A stretch of DNA of 64,000 nucleotides from Chryseobacterium aurantiacum (GCF_003020585.1 NZ_PXUE01000006.1:186001-250000), one strand, 5' to 3'. Numbered from the stretch's first letter, positions 8,179 through 17,099 are shown. The notes: a model not told the origin generated them from the sequence alone. Translations and numbers: made by a program.

Positions 8179-9582
8179 TTAAGCAAAAAATAAATAAGCT
8201 AAAGCAATTGCCGTAATAACGCCTACCAAATCGGCTAATAGCATGGCAATTACCGTATATCTGGTATTCTTAATGGCTACGGCCCCAAAGTATACTGCGA
8301 TCACATAAAATGTCGTATCTGAGCTTCCCTGAAGTACCGCGGCTAATTTCCCTTGGAAGCTATCTGCTCCAAAAGTAGCCATGGTATCTACCATCATTCC
8401 TCTTGCTCCGGAACCCGATAAAGGTTTAATTAAGGCTGTTGGAAGACCGTCAACAAATCGAGGATCAAGGCTTGCGACATTGGCAACCCATTTCATCCCA
8501 TCAATGATAACATCAAAAACACCGGAAGTTCTTAAAAGTGAAATCGCAATCAGCATTCCTACCAAATAAGGAATAATCTTGACACAGGTAGTGAATCCTT
8601 CTTTCGCACCTTCAATAAACGCATCAAAAACGTTGATCTTTTTATAAACGGCTCCAAGTATGATGGCAAGGAAAATAAAAAGAATAAGACCGTTGCTTAG
8701 TATCTTGCTGAAGTCATCCAGTTCATCCTTGCTTAATTGTACCAAATAAACGACCAATAATCCAATAATTGCTGAAATTCCGCCTACATAAGCTATAACA
8801 ACGGGGCGGAGAAGATTGATCTTTTGGTATATTGAAACAATGATCATTGCAGCTAAGGTTGCGGCAAAAGTAGCAATCATGCACGGCAGGAAAATATCGG
8901 TAGGTGTTTTAGAACCCATCGATGCCCTGATGGCAATAATGGATACAGGAATCAATGTCATTCCGCCTGCGTGGAGGCAAAGAAACATGATCTGCGAATT
9001 GCTGGCTGTATCTTTATTGGGGTTGAGGGTTTGTAGACTTTCCATCGCCTTTAATCCAAATGGTGTTGCCGCATTATCCAATCCCAGAAGATTGGCGCTG
9101 AAGTTCATCAGCATATGCCCGAATGCCGGGTGGTTTTTGGGAATATCCGGAAATAGTTTGGAGAAAAAAGGTTGAATAAATCTACTTAAAAGATTGATTC
9201 CGCCTGCTTTTTCAGCAATACTCATGAAACCCATGAAAAGTGTCATGATTCCGATCAATCCAATACAGATTTTTACAGCTGTTTCTGAGGTTCCGATAAC
9301 ACCATCTGCTTCCTGAACCCGGTAAACGTTTACATTCTGCTTTAGTGAATCTGTTTTATAATGGATTCTGCTCTCTGCAAAATCATTCTTTTTCATCAGG
9401 CTGTCCTTTACCATAGGAGAAAGGGTAGTCATGGGTTGGGATGCAATCTTCACCGTATCCCCGCCTTTTCCTACCACCATATCATTGAAAATGGTTTTGT
9501 AATGGCTTGACGAAATGTACTTTATACTGGCAATGGTAATGGCAATAATAATAAAAGCCGACCAAATTCTGCTGAGAACCAT
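8179..9582 (-). CDS. SpmA-SpmB fusion, nucleoside-recognition (Gate) membrane protein
   Basis: A 467-residue polytopic inner-membrane protein that joins two halves separate in Bacillus. Residues about 90-250 match SpmA (FSANLLGLDNAATPFGLKAM). Residues about 290-465 match SpmB (PTALIKPLSGSGARGMMVDT, VLQGSSDTTFYVIAVYFGAV). Both carry the Gate domain related to nucleoside transporters. Residues about 30-90 are a probable extracytoplasmic loop. In spore formers SpmA/B affect spore dehydration; this organism is not expected to sporulate, so the role is more likely transport and is unknown. Family call is secure. Confidence 0.88.
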   Translation of the reverse strand: MVLSRIWSAFIIIAITIASIKYISSSHYKTIFNDMVVGKGGDTVKIASQPMTTLSPMVKDSLMKKNDFAESRIHYKTDSLKQNVNVYRVQEADGVIGTSETAVKICIGLIGIMTLFMGFMSIAEKAGGINLLSRFIQPFFSKLFPDIPKNHPAFGHMLMNFSANLLGLDNAATPFGLKAMESLQTLNPNKDTASNSQIMFLCLHAGGMTLIPVSIIAIRASMGSKTPTDIFLPCMIATFAATLAAMIIVSIYQKINLLRPVVIAYVGGISAIIGLLVVYLVQLSKDELDDFSKILSNGLILFIFLAIILGAVYKKINVFDAFIEGAKEGFTTCVKIIPYLVGMLIAISLLRTSGVFDVIIDGMKWVANVASLDPRFVDGLPTALIKPLSGSGARGMMVDTMATFGADSFQGKLAAVLQGSSDTTFYVIAVYFGAVAIKNTRYTVIAMLLADLVGVITAIALAYLFFA

Positions 9583-9883
9583 TCGATTGATTTAATTGTT
9601 TAAACTTATCAAAAATACTTTAAACCACAAAAATAACTAAAGTCTTTTGTTATTCTGCTGTGAAAGAAAACTAATGATGGATTATTGATTTTAGATGTAC
9701 TTTGGCGCAATGTCCGCAAAAGATTCTAATAATTATGTATGATTTTTTCGTTCGCGAAGGCGTTAGCACTAAGCAAATAGAACTTTAATTACATAACATT
9801 GCTGAATGAAATGCCCTTGCGCACGAAAAATTTGCACAAAGCTTTATAATTCCTTTGCGTGTTCGTTGCGTTAAAGGATAAAA
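9583..9883. other. Non-coding gap with repeat-like sequence
   Basis: No ORF is convincing here. Two CAAAAATA boxes (9610-9617 and 9628-9635, reverse-strand TAnnTTTG) could drive the SpmAB gene. From about 9740 to 9880 there are GC-richer tracts (TTCGCGAAGGCGTTAGCAC, CTTTGCGTGTTCGTTGCG) resembling degenerate copies of intergenic CTTTGCG-type repeats common in this group. Confidence 0.4.
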
Positions 9884-10393
9884 TTACTCTTTCAGATAGA
9901 CAAGCTGTCCTTCAAAATCATCATCCAGATTTTTCAGAACTTTGGCATCATTCATTTTTTTAACTAATGCATCTACAAAGAAGCTTTTCTCAAAAAACTG
10001 GCGGTGAATTCCCGGGAGAATTTCCATGAAATAATCCATTCCTATTTTATTGTTATGAAGATCCATTTTGGTTTCCAGTGGTTCATTTGGGAACAGTTCT
10101 TCATGCATGTCCGTTATTCTTTTACAGAAATCAAGTGCCTTTTTAGGAGAAGAAATTTTGCAGCAGTACATCATAATAAAGCAGCACCACAAGGCGTGTC
10201 TGAAAGCATTTCCTATCCCGTTATTGGATGCTGTGGCAGGGAATTTTTTCTGTGCTATTGTAAATGCTTTTACGGTGGCGTGAAAGCTGAGAATTGCGAA
10301 AAGAGGATGGGGAAGAATAAGTGATAAAAGACGAATAATCTTTTTAAAACTCATGCTTCGGATGGTATCGAAAAATATCTTAAAAGTCCTCAT
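9884..10393 (-). CDS. DUF6973-like protein
   Basis: A 169-residue protein, with a hydrophobic segment near residues 25-45. The core NGIGNAFRHALWCCFIM followed by MHEELFPNEP and MDLHNNKIG gives the RHA-W, HE and DLHNN pattern I associate with DUF6973. The conserved His and acidic residues suggest a metal or catalytic site, but no activity is known to me. It is preceded by the accD terminator at 10401-10426 and so is probably transcribed separately. Family assignment is from memory of the motif and is moderate. Confidence 0.65.
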   Translation of the reverse strand: MRTFKIFFDTIRSMSFKKIIRLLSLILPHPLFAILSFHATVKAFTIAQKKFPATASNNGIGNAFRHALWCCFIMMYCCKISSPKKALDFCKRITDMHEELFPNEPLETKMDLHNNKIGMDYFMEILPGIHRQFFEKSFFVDALVKKMNDAKVLKNLDDDFEGQLVYLKE

Positions 10394-10394
10394 A

Positions 10395-10426
10395 AATAAA
10401 AATCTCTCCCTAATTAGAGAGAGATT
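10395..10426 (-). terminator. accD terminator
   Basis: AATCTCTC (10401-10408) pairs with GAGAGATT (10419-10426) around a short loop. A T-rich tract follows on the reverse strand, downstream of the accD stop. Confidence 0.7.
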
Positions 10427-10447
10427 GTATTGTTTTTGTTACAGAGA

Positions 10448-11302
10448 TTATGCTTTTACAGCTAATAAATTAACTGTTTTTGCAACAACATCCTGAATTT
10501 CAGTTCTTTTTACGATGAAGTCTACAAATCCTTTTTCCTGTAGGAATTCTGATGTCTGGAATCCTTCCGGTAAATCTCTACCAATGGTTTCACGAATTAC
10601 TCTTGGTCCAGCGAAACCAATAAGAGCTTTCGGTTCAGCCATAATGATATCAGCCGTCATAGCAAAAGAAGCCGTGATTCCTCCAAAAGTAGGGTCACAT
10701 AGGTAAGCGATATACAAAAGTCCCGCTTCTGAAAGCTGAGCAAGCTTGGCCTGTACTTTAGCCAACTGCATCAGGGAATAAGTTGCTTCCTGCATTCTAG
10801 CTCCTCCAGACTGGCAAATGATCATGTACGGAAGTCTGTGTTTGATACAATAATCAATTGCTCTTCTGATCTTTTCTCCCATTACAGAACCTAAAGAACC
10901 TCCGATAAAAGCAAAATCCATACAAGAAACTACCATTTCAGTTCCTTTTACAGTTCCTACTGCGTTTCTGATAGAGTCTGTAAGTTTTGTCTTTGCTTTT
11001 ACTTCCTTTAAACGGTCTTTATAAGCCTTTGTATCCTTAAAGTTTAAGATATCAATACTTTCAACATTGGCATCCAGTTCGGTAAATTTACCGCCGTCAA
11101 AAAGGATGTCAAAAAATTCCGCACTTCCTATTCTCACATGAAATCCGTCTTCAGGAGAAACATAGTTATTTCTCTTTAGTTCATCGTGTTCCACAACTTT
11201 TCCAGATGGAGTCTGATGCCATAGGCCTTTGGGAACGTCCTTTTTTTCATCAGTAGAGGTGGTAATGTTTTTTGCTTTTCTTTTAAACCAGTCGAATGCC
11301 AT
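10448..11302 (-). CDS. accD: Acetyl-CoA carboxylase carboxyltransferase subunit beta
   Basis: The 284-residue beta subunit of the carboxyltransferase that makes malonyl-CoA for fatty-acid synthesis, working with AccA. The crotonase-fold core is clear (FIGGSLGSVMGEKI, QSGGARMQE, DPTFGGITASFAM, GFAGPRVI). The N-terminal zinc ribbon of E. coli AccD is not conserved: the aligned Cys positions are Thr31, Gly34, Ser49 and Asp52 in LWHQTPSGK and YVSPEDGFH, although the surrounding sequence aligns. This is probably a clade feature. It lies next to fbaA in the same direction, separated by about 100 nt of AT-rich sequence. Confidence 0.96.
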   Translation of the reverse strand: MAFDWFKRKAKNITTSTDEKKDVPKGLWHQTPSGKVVEHDELKRNNYVSPEDGFHVRIGSAEFFDILFDGGKFTELDANVESIDILNFKDTKAYKDRLKEVKAKTKLTDSIRNAVGTVKGTEMVVSCMDFAFIGGSLGSVMGEKIRRAIDYCIKHRLPYMIICQSGGARMQEATYSLMQLAKVQAKLAQLSEAGLLYIAYLCDPTFGGITASFAMTADIIMAEPKALIGFAGPRVIRETIGRDLPEGFQTSEFLQEKGFVDFIVKRTEIQDVVAKTVNLLAVKA

Positions 11303-11400
11303 TTTGTATTGTATTAATGTACAGTGTATAATGTAAAATGTATAAAAAACAAAGCATTATAAATTACCTTGAGCTTTATACATTTTACTTTTTACAAATT

Positions 11401-12471
11401 TTATTTTAAAGTATCTATATTATTTAAATCTTCAAATGCTTTCACCAATCTTGTAGAGAATGTATCTTCACCTTTTCTTACCCAAACTCTTGGGTCATAG
11501 AATTTTTTGTTAGGTTTTTCCTCTCCTTCAGGGTTTCCGATTTGAGTTCTTAAATAATCAATATTGTTTACCATATAATCTCTCACTCCTTCTGTATATG
11601 CAAACTGAAGGTCAGTATCGATATTCATTTTGATTACTCCGTAGTCAATTGCTTCTCTGATCTCTTCTAAAGTAGATCCTGAACCACCGTGGAATACAAA
11701 GTTTACCGGCTTAGCAGCAGTTCCGAACTTCTCCTGAACATACTTTTGAGAATTGTCTAGGATTTTTGGAGTAAGAACCACATTTCCTGGCTTGTAAACT
11801 CCGTGTACGTTACCGAATGCAGCAGCAATAGTAAAGTTGTCAGAAATAGCCTTTAGTTTTTCATAAGTATAAGCTATATCTTCAGGCTGAGTATATAATT
11901 TAGAGTTATCAACGTCTGAGTTGTCAACACCGTCTTCTTCACCACCGGTTACACCGATTTCTACTTCCAGAGTCATCTGAAGCTTAGCCATTCTTTCGAA
12001 ATACTGAGCTGAAATCTCAAGGTTTTCCTCTAAAGATTCTTCAGAAAGGTCTAACATATGAGAAGAGTAAAGAGATTTTCCTGTCTGCTTGAAGAATTCT
12101 TCGTTAGCATCCATCAATCCGTCGATCCAAGGAAGTAATTTCTTTGCACAGTGGTCTGTGTGTAGAATTACCGTTGCTCCGTAAGCTTCAGCAAGAGTGT
12201 GAATATGTTTTGCACCCGCGATAGCTCCTAAGATTGCAGACTTCTGTCCGTCATTGCTTAATCCTTTTCCTGCATTGAAAGCAGCTCCACCATTTGAAAA
12301 CTGAATAATTACAGGAGAGTTTAATTTCGCTGCAGTTTCCATAACAGCGTTTACGTTGCTTGATCCAATTACGTTTACTGCAGGTAGTGCAAATTTGTTT
12401 TCTTTAGCATACTGAAAAATATCAGTAACTAACTGACCTGTGGCAACTCCTGCCGGAAAAATTCTGCTCAT
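11401..12471 (-). CDS. fbaA: Class II fructose-bisphosphate aldolase
   Basis: A 356-residue zinc-dependent aldolase of glycolysis and gluconeogenesis, cleaving fructose 1,6-bisphosphate to DHAP and glyceraldehyde 3-phosphate. LHTDHCAKKLLPW contains catalytic Asp106 and zinc ligand His107. NVHGVYKPGNV and FHGGSGST supply further metal and phosphate-binding residues. Length and the insertions match class IIA (E. coli FbaA type). The start is the ATG at 12469-12471. Identification is secure. Confidence 0.97.
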   Translation of the reverse strand: MSRIFPAGVATGQLVTDIFQYAKENKFALPAVNVIGSSNVNAVMETAAKLNSPVIIQFSNGGAAFNAGKGLSNDGQKSAILGAIAGAKHIHTLAEAYGATVILHTDHCAKKLLPWIDGLMDANEEFFKQTGKSLYSSHMLDLSEESLEENLEISAQYFERMAKLQMTLEVEIGVTGGEEDGVDNSDVDNSKLYTQPEDIAYTYEKLKAISDNFTIAAAFGNVHGVYKPGNVVLTPKILDNSQKYVQEKFGTAAKPVNFVFHGGSGSTLEEIREAIDYGVIKMNIDTDLQFAYTEGVRDYMVNNIDYLRTQIGNPEGEEKPNKKFYDPRVWVRKGEDTFSTRLVKAFEDLNNIDTLK

Positions 12472-12540
12472 GTTTTACTTTTTATTATAAATTTATTAGG
12501 TGCTTAATTTCGTGTAAAGGTAATCATTTTTAAGAAATCA

Positions 12541-13407
12541 TTAATTTCTTTTGTCTCGTCCCCAAAGTAGCTTCTGGCGGATGGTTTCGTAGAAACTCAA
12601 ATTGTTGGGCTGTACCAAAAGAAGCTGAAAATCGGCTTTTTTGATGATGATTTCCTTGTCCGTTTCAATGTGAATAAGTCGGGAATCTAGGGAAAGAGAG
12701 TATTGGGATACCCGGCTTTCCACTCTGAATTTTATTTCTACTTTGTCATTTACTACTAAAGGTCTCACATTCAGATTGTGAGGAGCAATTGGCGTGATGA
12801 CGAAGTTTTCATTATTGGGAGAGATGATAGGTCCTCCACAACTTAATGAGTAGGCTGTAGAACCGGTTGGCGTTGAGATAATCACCCCGTCTCCCCAGAA
12901 TACATTTAAAAACTCATTATTAATATAAGAATCTACCGTGATCATAGAGGTTGTTTCTTTTCGGGAAACTGTTACATCATTCAATGCATAGGGGAAAAAT
13001 CCTTCCAGATTTGGAGAAACCACCTCAATTACAGAACGGCGACTTGTTTTTACATCTCCTTTTAGGATAGCGTCCAGTTCTTTAAATGCTTCTTCTTTAG
13101 TGAAGAAAGCAAGAAACCCCAACCTTCCGGTATTTACACCTACTACAGGAATTTCAAGATCTTCAATAAATGTTAAAGAGTTTACAATGGTTCCATCTCC
13201 ACCGAAGGTAAAGAAAAGATCCACCTCCTTGTCCAAAAGGTCCTGTTTGCTGTTGAAAGTTTCAAAGATTTTCGAAAATTGAAGAGCTTCAGCCATTTCA
13301 TCATACAGAACAGATTTTACACCTCTGGTTTCAAGTTCAGAGATAAACTTGCTTAAATATAAAAAAGTATCAAGATCTTTTTTCTGAGAATATATAGCTG
13401 CCTTCAT
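12541..13407 (-). CDS. nadK: NAD kinase
   Basis: A 288-residue enzyme that phosphorylates NAD to NADP. The signature FGGDGTIVNS (GGDGT at 69-73) and the second-domain block GDGVIISTPTGSTAYSLSCGG are diagnostic of bacterial NadK. The start codon lies 1 nt after the stop of the upstream CBS-domain gene, so the two are co-transcribed. This pairing could link NADP supply to nucleotide sensing. Identification is secure. Confidence 0.96.
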   Translation of the reverse strand: MKAAIYSQKKDLDTFLYLSKFISELETRGVKSVLYDEMAEALQFSKIFETFNSKQDLLDKEVDLFFTFGGDGTIVNSLTFIEDLEIPVVGVNTGRLGFLAFFTKEEAFKELDAILKGDVKTSRRSVIEVVSPNLEGFFPYALNDVTVSRKETTSMITVDSYINNEFLNVFWGDGVIISTPTGSTAYSLSCGGPIISPNNENFVITPIAPHNLNVRPLVVNDKVEIKFRVESRVSQYSLSLDSRLIHIETDKEIIIKKADFQLLLVQPNNLSFYETIRQKLLWGRDKRN

Positions 13408-13408
13408 G

Positions 13409-14062
13409 TTATATTTCTATGAATTTTTGGAAAAAACCAAATCGGTCCTTAAAAAGGTCGGTTTTCTCATCAGAATAATATTTTTCAACAATTCTGTAGT
13501 CGTACCGGTCAAACGTTGCATCTATCGAGGCCAGATTTTCATTGCTGATCTTTATGGTGACATGAATTACCTCTTCAGACATAAAGCTGATGAATCCACC
13601 ATAAAATTTCGAGTTATTACTCTCCACAATATTGGCAATCTCCGTCATTGAATATTTTCTGGCAGGGGCTTCTACAGTAAGAATAGCTCCTGATTCTGAA
13701 AATAAAGGATAACGGGAAAGATCCTGGAAAATATCTTCACAGGTAATATAGCCCAGATACTTTTCATTCTTGTTAATCACGGGGATTACATTGGAATTGA
13801 ATGTATAAAAAAGGCGGATACTATCCATGATATTATTATCCTCCAGAATGGCAAACCGCTCAATCTGATGCTCAAGATCCTTCAAGGTTCCTCCATCTTC
13901 TTCATATAAAAAGTCCTTGGCAAGGGCTCCATAGAAGTGATGGGATTTTTTGATGAATACATGAGAATATCCGAAATCTTCCAATGTATTTCTGGCCGAC
14001 TCGATAGAGTCCGACAGGTTAAAACATGGGAAATCTTTTGAGATATAGTCCTTGATAAACAT
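13409..14062 (-). CDS. CBS-domain protein, upstream partner of NadK
   Basis: A 217-residue cytoplasmic protein. Residues 1-130 form a CBS pair (first repeat with IKDYISKDFPCFNLSDS, second with FAILEDNNIMDSIRLF and VIPVINKNEKYLGYIT). Residues about 145-217 look like a small ACT-like alpha/beta domain (EVIHVTIKISNENLASID). CBS pairs commonly bind adenine nucleotides, so regulation of the adjacent NAD kinase is a reasonable inference. The gene ends 1 nt before nadK. Confidence 0.85.
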   Translation of the reverse strand: MFIKDYISKDFPCFNLSDSIESARNTLEDFGYSHVFIKKSHHFYGALAKDFLYEEDGGTLKDLEHQIERFAILEDNNIMDSIRLFYTFNSNVIPVINKNEKYLGYITCEDIFQDLSRYPLFSESGAILTVEAPARKYSMTEIANIVESNNSKFYGGFISFMSEEVIHVTIKISNENLASIDATFDRYDYRIVEKYYSDEKTDLFKDRFGFFQKFIEI

Positions 14063-14147
14063 TGTGCTAATTTATAAAAAATTAAATGAAACTGTTTCTG
14101 AAAACACGACTTTTTTTAAGATCTAACAAAAAAAATGACGTCAAAAT

Positions 14148-14177
14148 TTGTTTGTAAGGAAAAAAAAGGTACCTTTG
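14148..14177 (+). promoter_or_regulatory. Consensus promoter with no annotated gene downstream
   Basis: TTG (14148-14150), a 19-nt spacer and TACCTTTG (14170-14177) match the Bacteroidota -33/-7 promoter closely. It points rightward, while both flanking genes are on the reverse strand. Confidence 0.6.
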
Positions 14178-14182
14178 TCGCC

Positions 14183-14255
14183 TTTCATTTTTACTTTTTA
14201 TTAGATTTATTTCAAACTGCACTGTCTACTAATGACATATGCAGTTTTTTTATTT
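14183..14255 (+). ncRNA. Candidate small RNA
   Basis: A short transcript is predicted from the consensus promoter at 14148-14177, starting near 14183. It would end at a strong rightward terminator: AAACTGCA (14214-14221) pairs with TGCAGTTT (14240-14247), an inner TGTC/GACA pair extends the stem, and a T-run ending in TATTTT follows. The product would be about 65-70 nt with a U-rich 5' half. The terminator also overlaps the 3' end of the reverse-strand methylase gene, so it may serve that gene too. No known RNA family is recognised. The call rests on promoter and terminator alone. Confidence 0.35.
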
Positions 14256-14780
14256 TAGGGCCTTTGCAAACTCCCACATCACAATTCCACCACATACACT
14301 TACGTTAAGGGAATGCTTTGTTCCAAGCTGAGGAATTTCCAAAAATACATCAATATTAGGCAGTACTTCATCGCTTATTCCTTCTACTTCATTTCCTAAG
14401 ACCAGGGCATATTTTTTTGATTTATCAATCGTGAAATCTGTAATCATTTGGCTGCTTGTAGTCTGCTCAATACCGATCACTTCATAACCCTTGCTTTTCA
14501 GATCAGAAATAGCATTGTTGGTGTCTTCTTCATGAGACCAGTCTACGCTTTCTGTTGCTCCCAGTGCAGCCTTGTGAATTTCACGATGAGGCGGTTGTGG
14601 GGTGATTCCGCAAAGGATTATTTTTTCAATTAAAAACGCATCTGCCGTTCTGAAAGCCGCACCTACATTGTGCATACTTCTGATATTGTCTAAAATGATG
14701 ACCAACGGAATTTTTTCAACTTTCTTAAATGTTTCTACATCTATTCTGTTAAGTTCTTCCAATTTTAGTTTCTGTACCAA
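14250..14780 (-). CDS. TrmH/SpoU-family RNA 2'-O-methyltransferase
   Basis: A 176-residue SAM-dependent methylase with the knotted SPOUT fold. Motif 1 DNIRSMHNVGAAFRTAD (31-47), motif 2 LVLGNEVEGIS (about 126-136) and motif 3 IPQLGTKHSLNVSVCGG (about 149-165) are all present. The target (tRNA position 18, 34 or rRNA) is not predictable. The only usable start is a TTG at 14778-14780; no in-frame ATG lies between it and the upstream stop, and the next residues (KLKLEEL) match the usual N-terminus of relatives. Confidence 0.9.
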   Translation of the reverse strand: MVQKLKLEELNRIDVETFKKVEKIPLVIILDNIRSMHNVGAAFRTADAFLIEKIILCGITPQPPHREIHKAALGATESVDWSHEEDTNNAISDLKSKGYEVIGIEQTTSSQMITDFTIDKSKKYALVLGNEVEGISDEVLPNIDVFLEIPQLGTKHSLNVSVCGGIVMWEFAKALK

Positions 14781-14784
14781 TGTA

Positions 14785-15025
14785 TTATTTTGTTGAGATT
14801 AATTTTCCGTCTTTATAGACCTCTTTGTTTCAATGTTTCTGCCCTTATGGGAGTAGATTCTGTGGTCTTCTATTATTGTTGACTCACTTTATTTCCTGAT
14901 GGCAAGACCATTTTCATAACTGTCAATCTGCCTTATGACTTTTTTGTTTTCATAAAACAATCCGGTTTTTCCATGAAGCTTTACAAAATTCGAGTAAAGC
15001 TATTGTCGCGGATATTTTTATTTCA
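14785..15025 (-). pseudogene. Decayed MORN-repeat protein remnant
   Basis: Reverse-strand translation gives pieces of a MORN/YwqK-like protein in different frames. One runs KLHGKTGLFYENKK then DSYENGLAIRK to a stop, and a second piece, EVYKDGKLISTK, ends at the TAA at 14785-14787. There is no start codon, and at least one frameshift and one stop separate the parts. The stretch 14781-15138 holds nothing else I can support. Confidence 0.5.
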
Positions 15026-15138
15026 AAAATAGTAAAATACTTACTATTCACAAGCTTATTTTGAGAAGCTTTATGCATGAGAAAAAACCATGAAAAAGCC
15101 CGTGAAATAAAAGAAATGGATCTTTAAAAGCCTGTTTT

Positions 15139-16017
15139 TTATTTTTTACCCATGATCTGATGAACATTTTTTTCAATATTTTGAGCTATAGTCTCCATTG
15201 GAATGTCATTTTCATCATTGTTGAAAGGGTCTTCAATTTCTTCAGCAATAAGTTCCAGACTCATCAGAACATAATACACAAAAACTGTAAGGGGGATCAT
15301 GAAAAGCCCGATTGTAATAACGTACGCAATAGGCAGAGCAAATACATACAGAATGATGAACTTTTTAATAAATGATGAATAAGAATAGGGAATAGGTGTA
15401 TTCTTAATTCTTTCACAGCCTCCGCACACCTCCAGAAAACCAGAGAGCTGATTGTCTAAATACAGCATTTCTACCTCAGTGATTTTGCCCTCTTTTTTTA
15501 ATTGATTCAGTTTGTGAGTCAAAAGAATGATGATTTCACTTGGACCGTGGTTCTTTAACGTTTTCTCAATTTCAGAATAATCTTCGTCCAGCGCCAAGCG
15601 GGTAGATTCTTTAGAAAGGTGCTTCGCTAAAAAATGAGGGAAATACTTTAAATATCTTGCAATTTGTTCTGCGTCCTGACGATTATCTCCAAGAATAGTA
15701 TTAATCTTTATGGCAAAATTTCGGGTGTCATTGACTAATTTTCCCCAAAGTTTTCTCCCTTCCCACCATCTGTCATAGGCGGTATTGGTTCGAAAAACCA
15801 ATAACAAGGAAAGCACAAAACCCAAGAGAGAGTGGATCATTCCCACATTGCTGACCGCGGATTTTGAAGTAAGATGAAGATATTCCACTTCCAGATATTC
15901 AATTCCCCAAGAGTATACTCCCACAAGGATCATGCTTGGAAAAAGAATTTTTAGGGTATCGCTTTTATGTAAACTGAAAAGGATCTTAAGGAAATGTTTA
16001 GTATTGTAGACTCTCAT
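15139..16017 (-). CDS. Bestrophin-family membrane protein
   Basis: A bestrophin/UPF0187 protein, probably a pentameric anion (or other ion) channel of the inner membrane. FRTNTAYDRWWEGRKLWGKLVNDTRN is replaced here by its parts: FRTNTAYDRWWEGRKLWG and LVNDTRNFA, the family hallmark. Four hydrophobic segments are seen. I start at the ATG at 16015-16017 (MRVYNTKHFLK), because homologues begin near here. An upstream ATG at 16104 would add 29 residues. The C-terminus IEDPFNNDENDIPM matches the conserved acidic region. Ion selectivity is not predictable. Confidence 0.88.
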   Translation of the reverse strand: MRVYNTKHFLKILFSLHKSDTLKILFPSMILVGVYSWGIEYLEVEYLHLTSKSAVSNVGMIHSLLGFVLSLLLVFRTNTAYDRWWEGRKLWGKLVNDTRNFAIKINTILGDNRQDAEQIARYLKYFPHFLAKHLSKESTRLALDEDYSEIEKTLKNHGPSEIIILLTHKLNQLKKEGKITEVEMLYLDNQLSGFLEVCGGCERIKNTPIPYSYSSFIKKFIILYVFALPIAYVITIGLFMIPLTVFVYYVLMSLELIAEEIEDPFNNDENDIPMETIAQNIEKNVHQIMGKK

Positions 16018-16217
16018 AAATTCGCTTAATAACACAAATATAAATTTTTCATTTGAGCTCTGCTTTATAGAAAGCCTTAAAATTATTTTAAAATCCGAGT
16101 TCATAAAATTTTATCCGATGAAAGAATTTATAGGAATCAGTTCTTTCTCTCTTCATTTAAAAGTTTCCGCAGTTTTCAAAAAAACACTATTTTTATTTCG
16201 CATAAAATACAAAATAC

Positions 16218-17096
16218 ATGATCCTCGAAAACGTAGATGTTGTTAATGATATCAGTAAAGAAGATTTTCAGAAGAATTATTTCAAGAAGCAGAAACCTCT
16301 TTTGATCAAAAATTTTGCGAGCCGATGGGATGCTTTTGATCAATGGAATCTAGCCTATATTCGTGAAAAAGCAGGGGATCAGGATGTTCCGCTATATGAT
16401 AATAAGCCTGCTGATGCGGCTAAAAGTACTGATGCTCCGGTAGCCCATATGAAGATGAAAGATTATATTGACACCATCAAGAGTAGGCCGTCAGACCTTC
16501 GTATTTTTTTCTACATTATTACAGACAGACTTCCTGAGCTACTGAAAAACTTTACCTATCCGGATCTGGGGATGAAGTTCTTCAAAAGACTTCCTACTTT
16601 ATTCTTTGGGGGTAGTGAAGCTCATGTTCTGATGCATTATGATGTTGATCTTGGGGATTTTATGCATATTCACTTTGAGGGTAAGAAAAGGATTCTTTTA
16701 TTTGATCAGGAGCAGTCTCCTTTTCTATACAAAGTTCCGTTATCTGTTCATACCATTTATGATGTAGATTATGAAAACCCTGACTATGAAAAATTTCCGG
16801 CACTTAAATACGCAAAGGGATATGAAATTTTCATGGAGCATGGGGATGCCCTTTTTATTCCGGGTGCATTCTGGCATTTCAACAGATATCTTGAGCCTGG
16901 TTTTTCATTATCATTAAGAGCGCTTCCCAACAAGCCCGTCGTTTTCGCTAATATGCTGTACCATGTTTTTATCATGAGGTATACAGATAAGATTATGCGC
17001 AAGCTTTTTAAGGCTAAATGGGTACAATATAAGCAGGATTGGGCCTACAAAAAAAGCTCTGAAGCCTTAGACAGGCATTTAAAATCTGAGAAATAA
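16218..17096 (+). CDS. JmjC/cupin-8-like Fe(II) 2-oxoglutarate dioxygenase
   Basis: A 292-residue cytoplasmic protein with a JmjC-type cupin. It opens with KKQKPLLIKNFASRWDAFD. The iron-binding H-x-D is in LMHYDVDLGDF (about 140-142), and the distal His is in GAFWHFNRY (about 220). Relatives are protein or small-molecule hydroxylases using 2-oxoglutarate and O2; the substrate here is unknown. The Lys/Tyr-rich C-terminal helix is typical of the bacterial Cupin_8 group. It is divergent from the bestrophin gene. Confidence 0.85.
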   Translation: MILENVDVVNDISKEDFQKNYFKKQKPLLIKNFASRWDAFDQWNLAYIREKAGDQDVPLYDNKPADAAKSTDAPVAHMKMKDYIDTIKSRPSDLRIFFYIITDRLPELLKNFTYPDLGMKFFKRLPTLFFGGSEAHVLMHYDVDLGDFMHIHFEGKKRILLFDQEQSPFLYKVPLSVHTIYDVDYENPDYEKFPALKYAKGYEIFMEHGDALFIPGAFWHFNRYLEPGFSLSLRALPNKPVVFANMLYHVFIMRYTDKIMRKLFKAKWVQYKQDWAYKKSSEALDRHLKSEK

Positions 17097-17099
17097 GTC

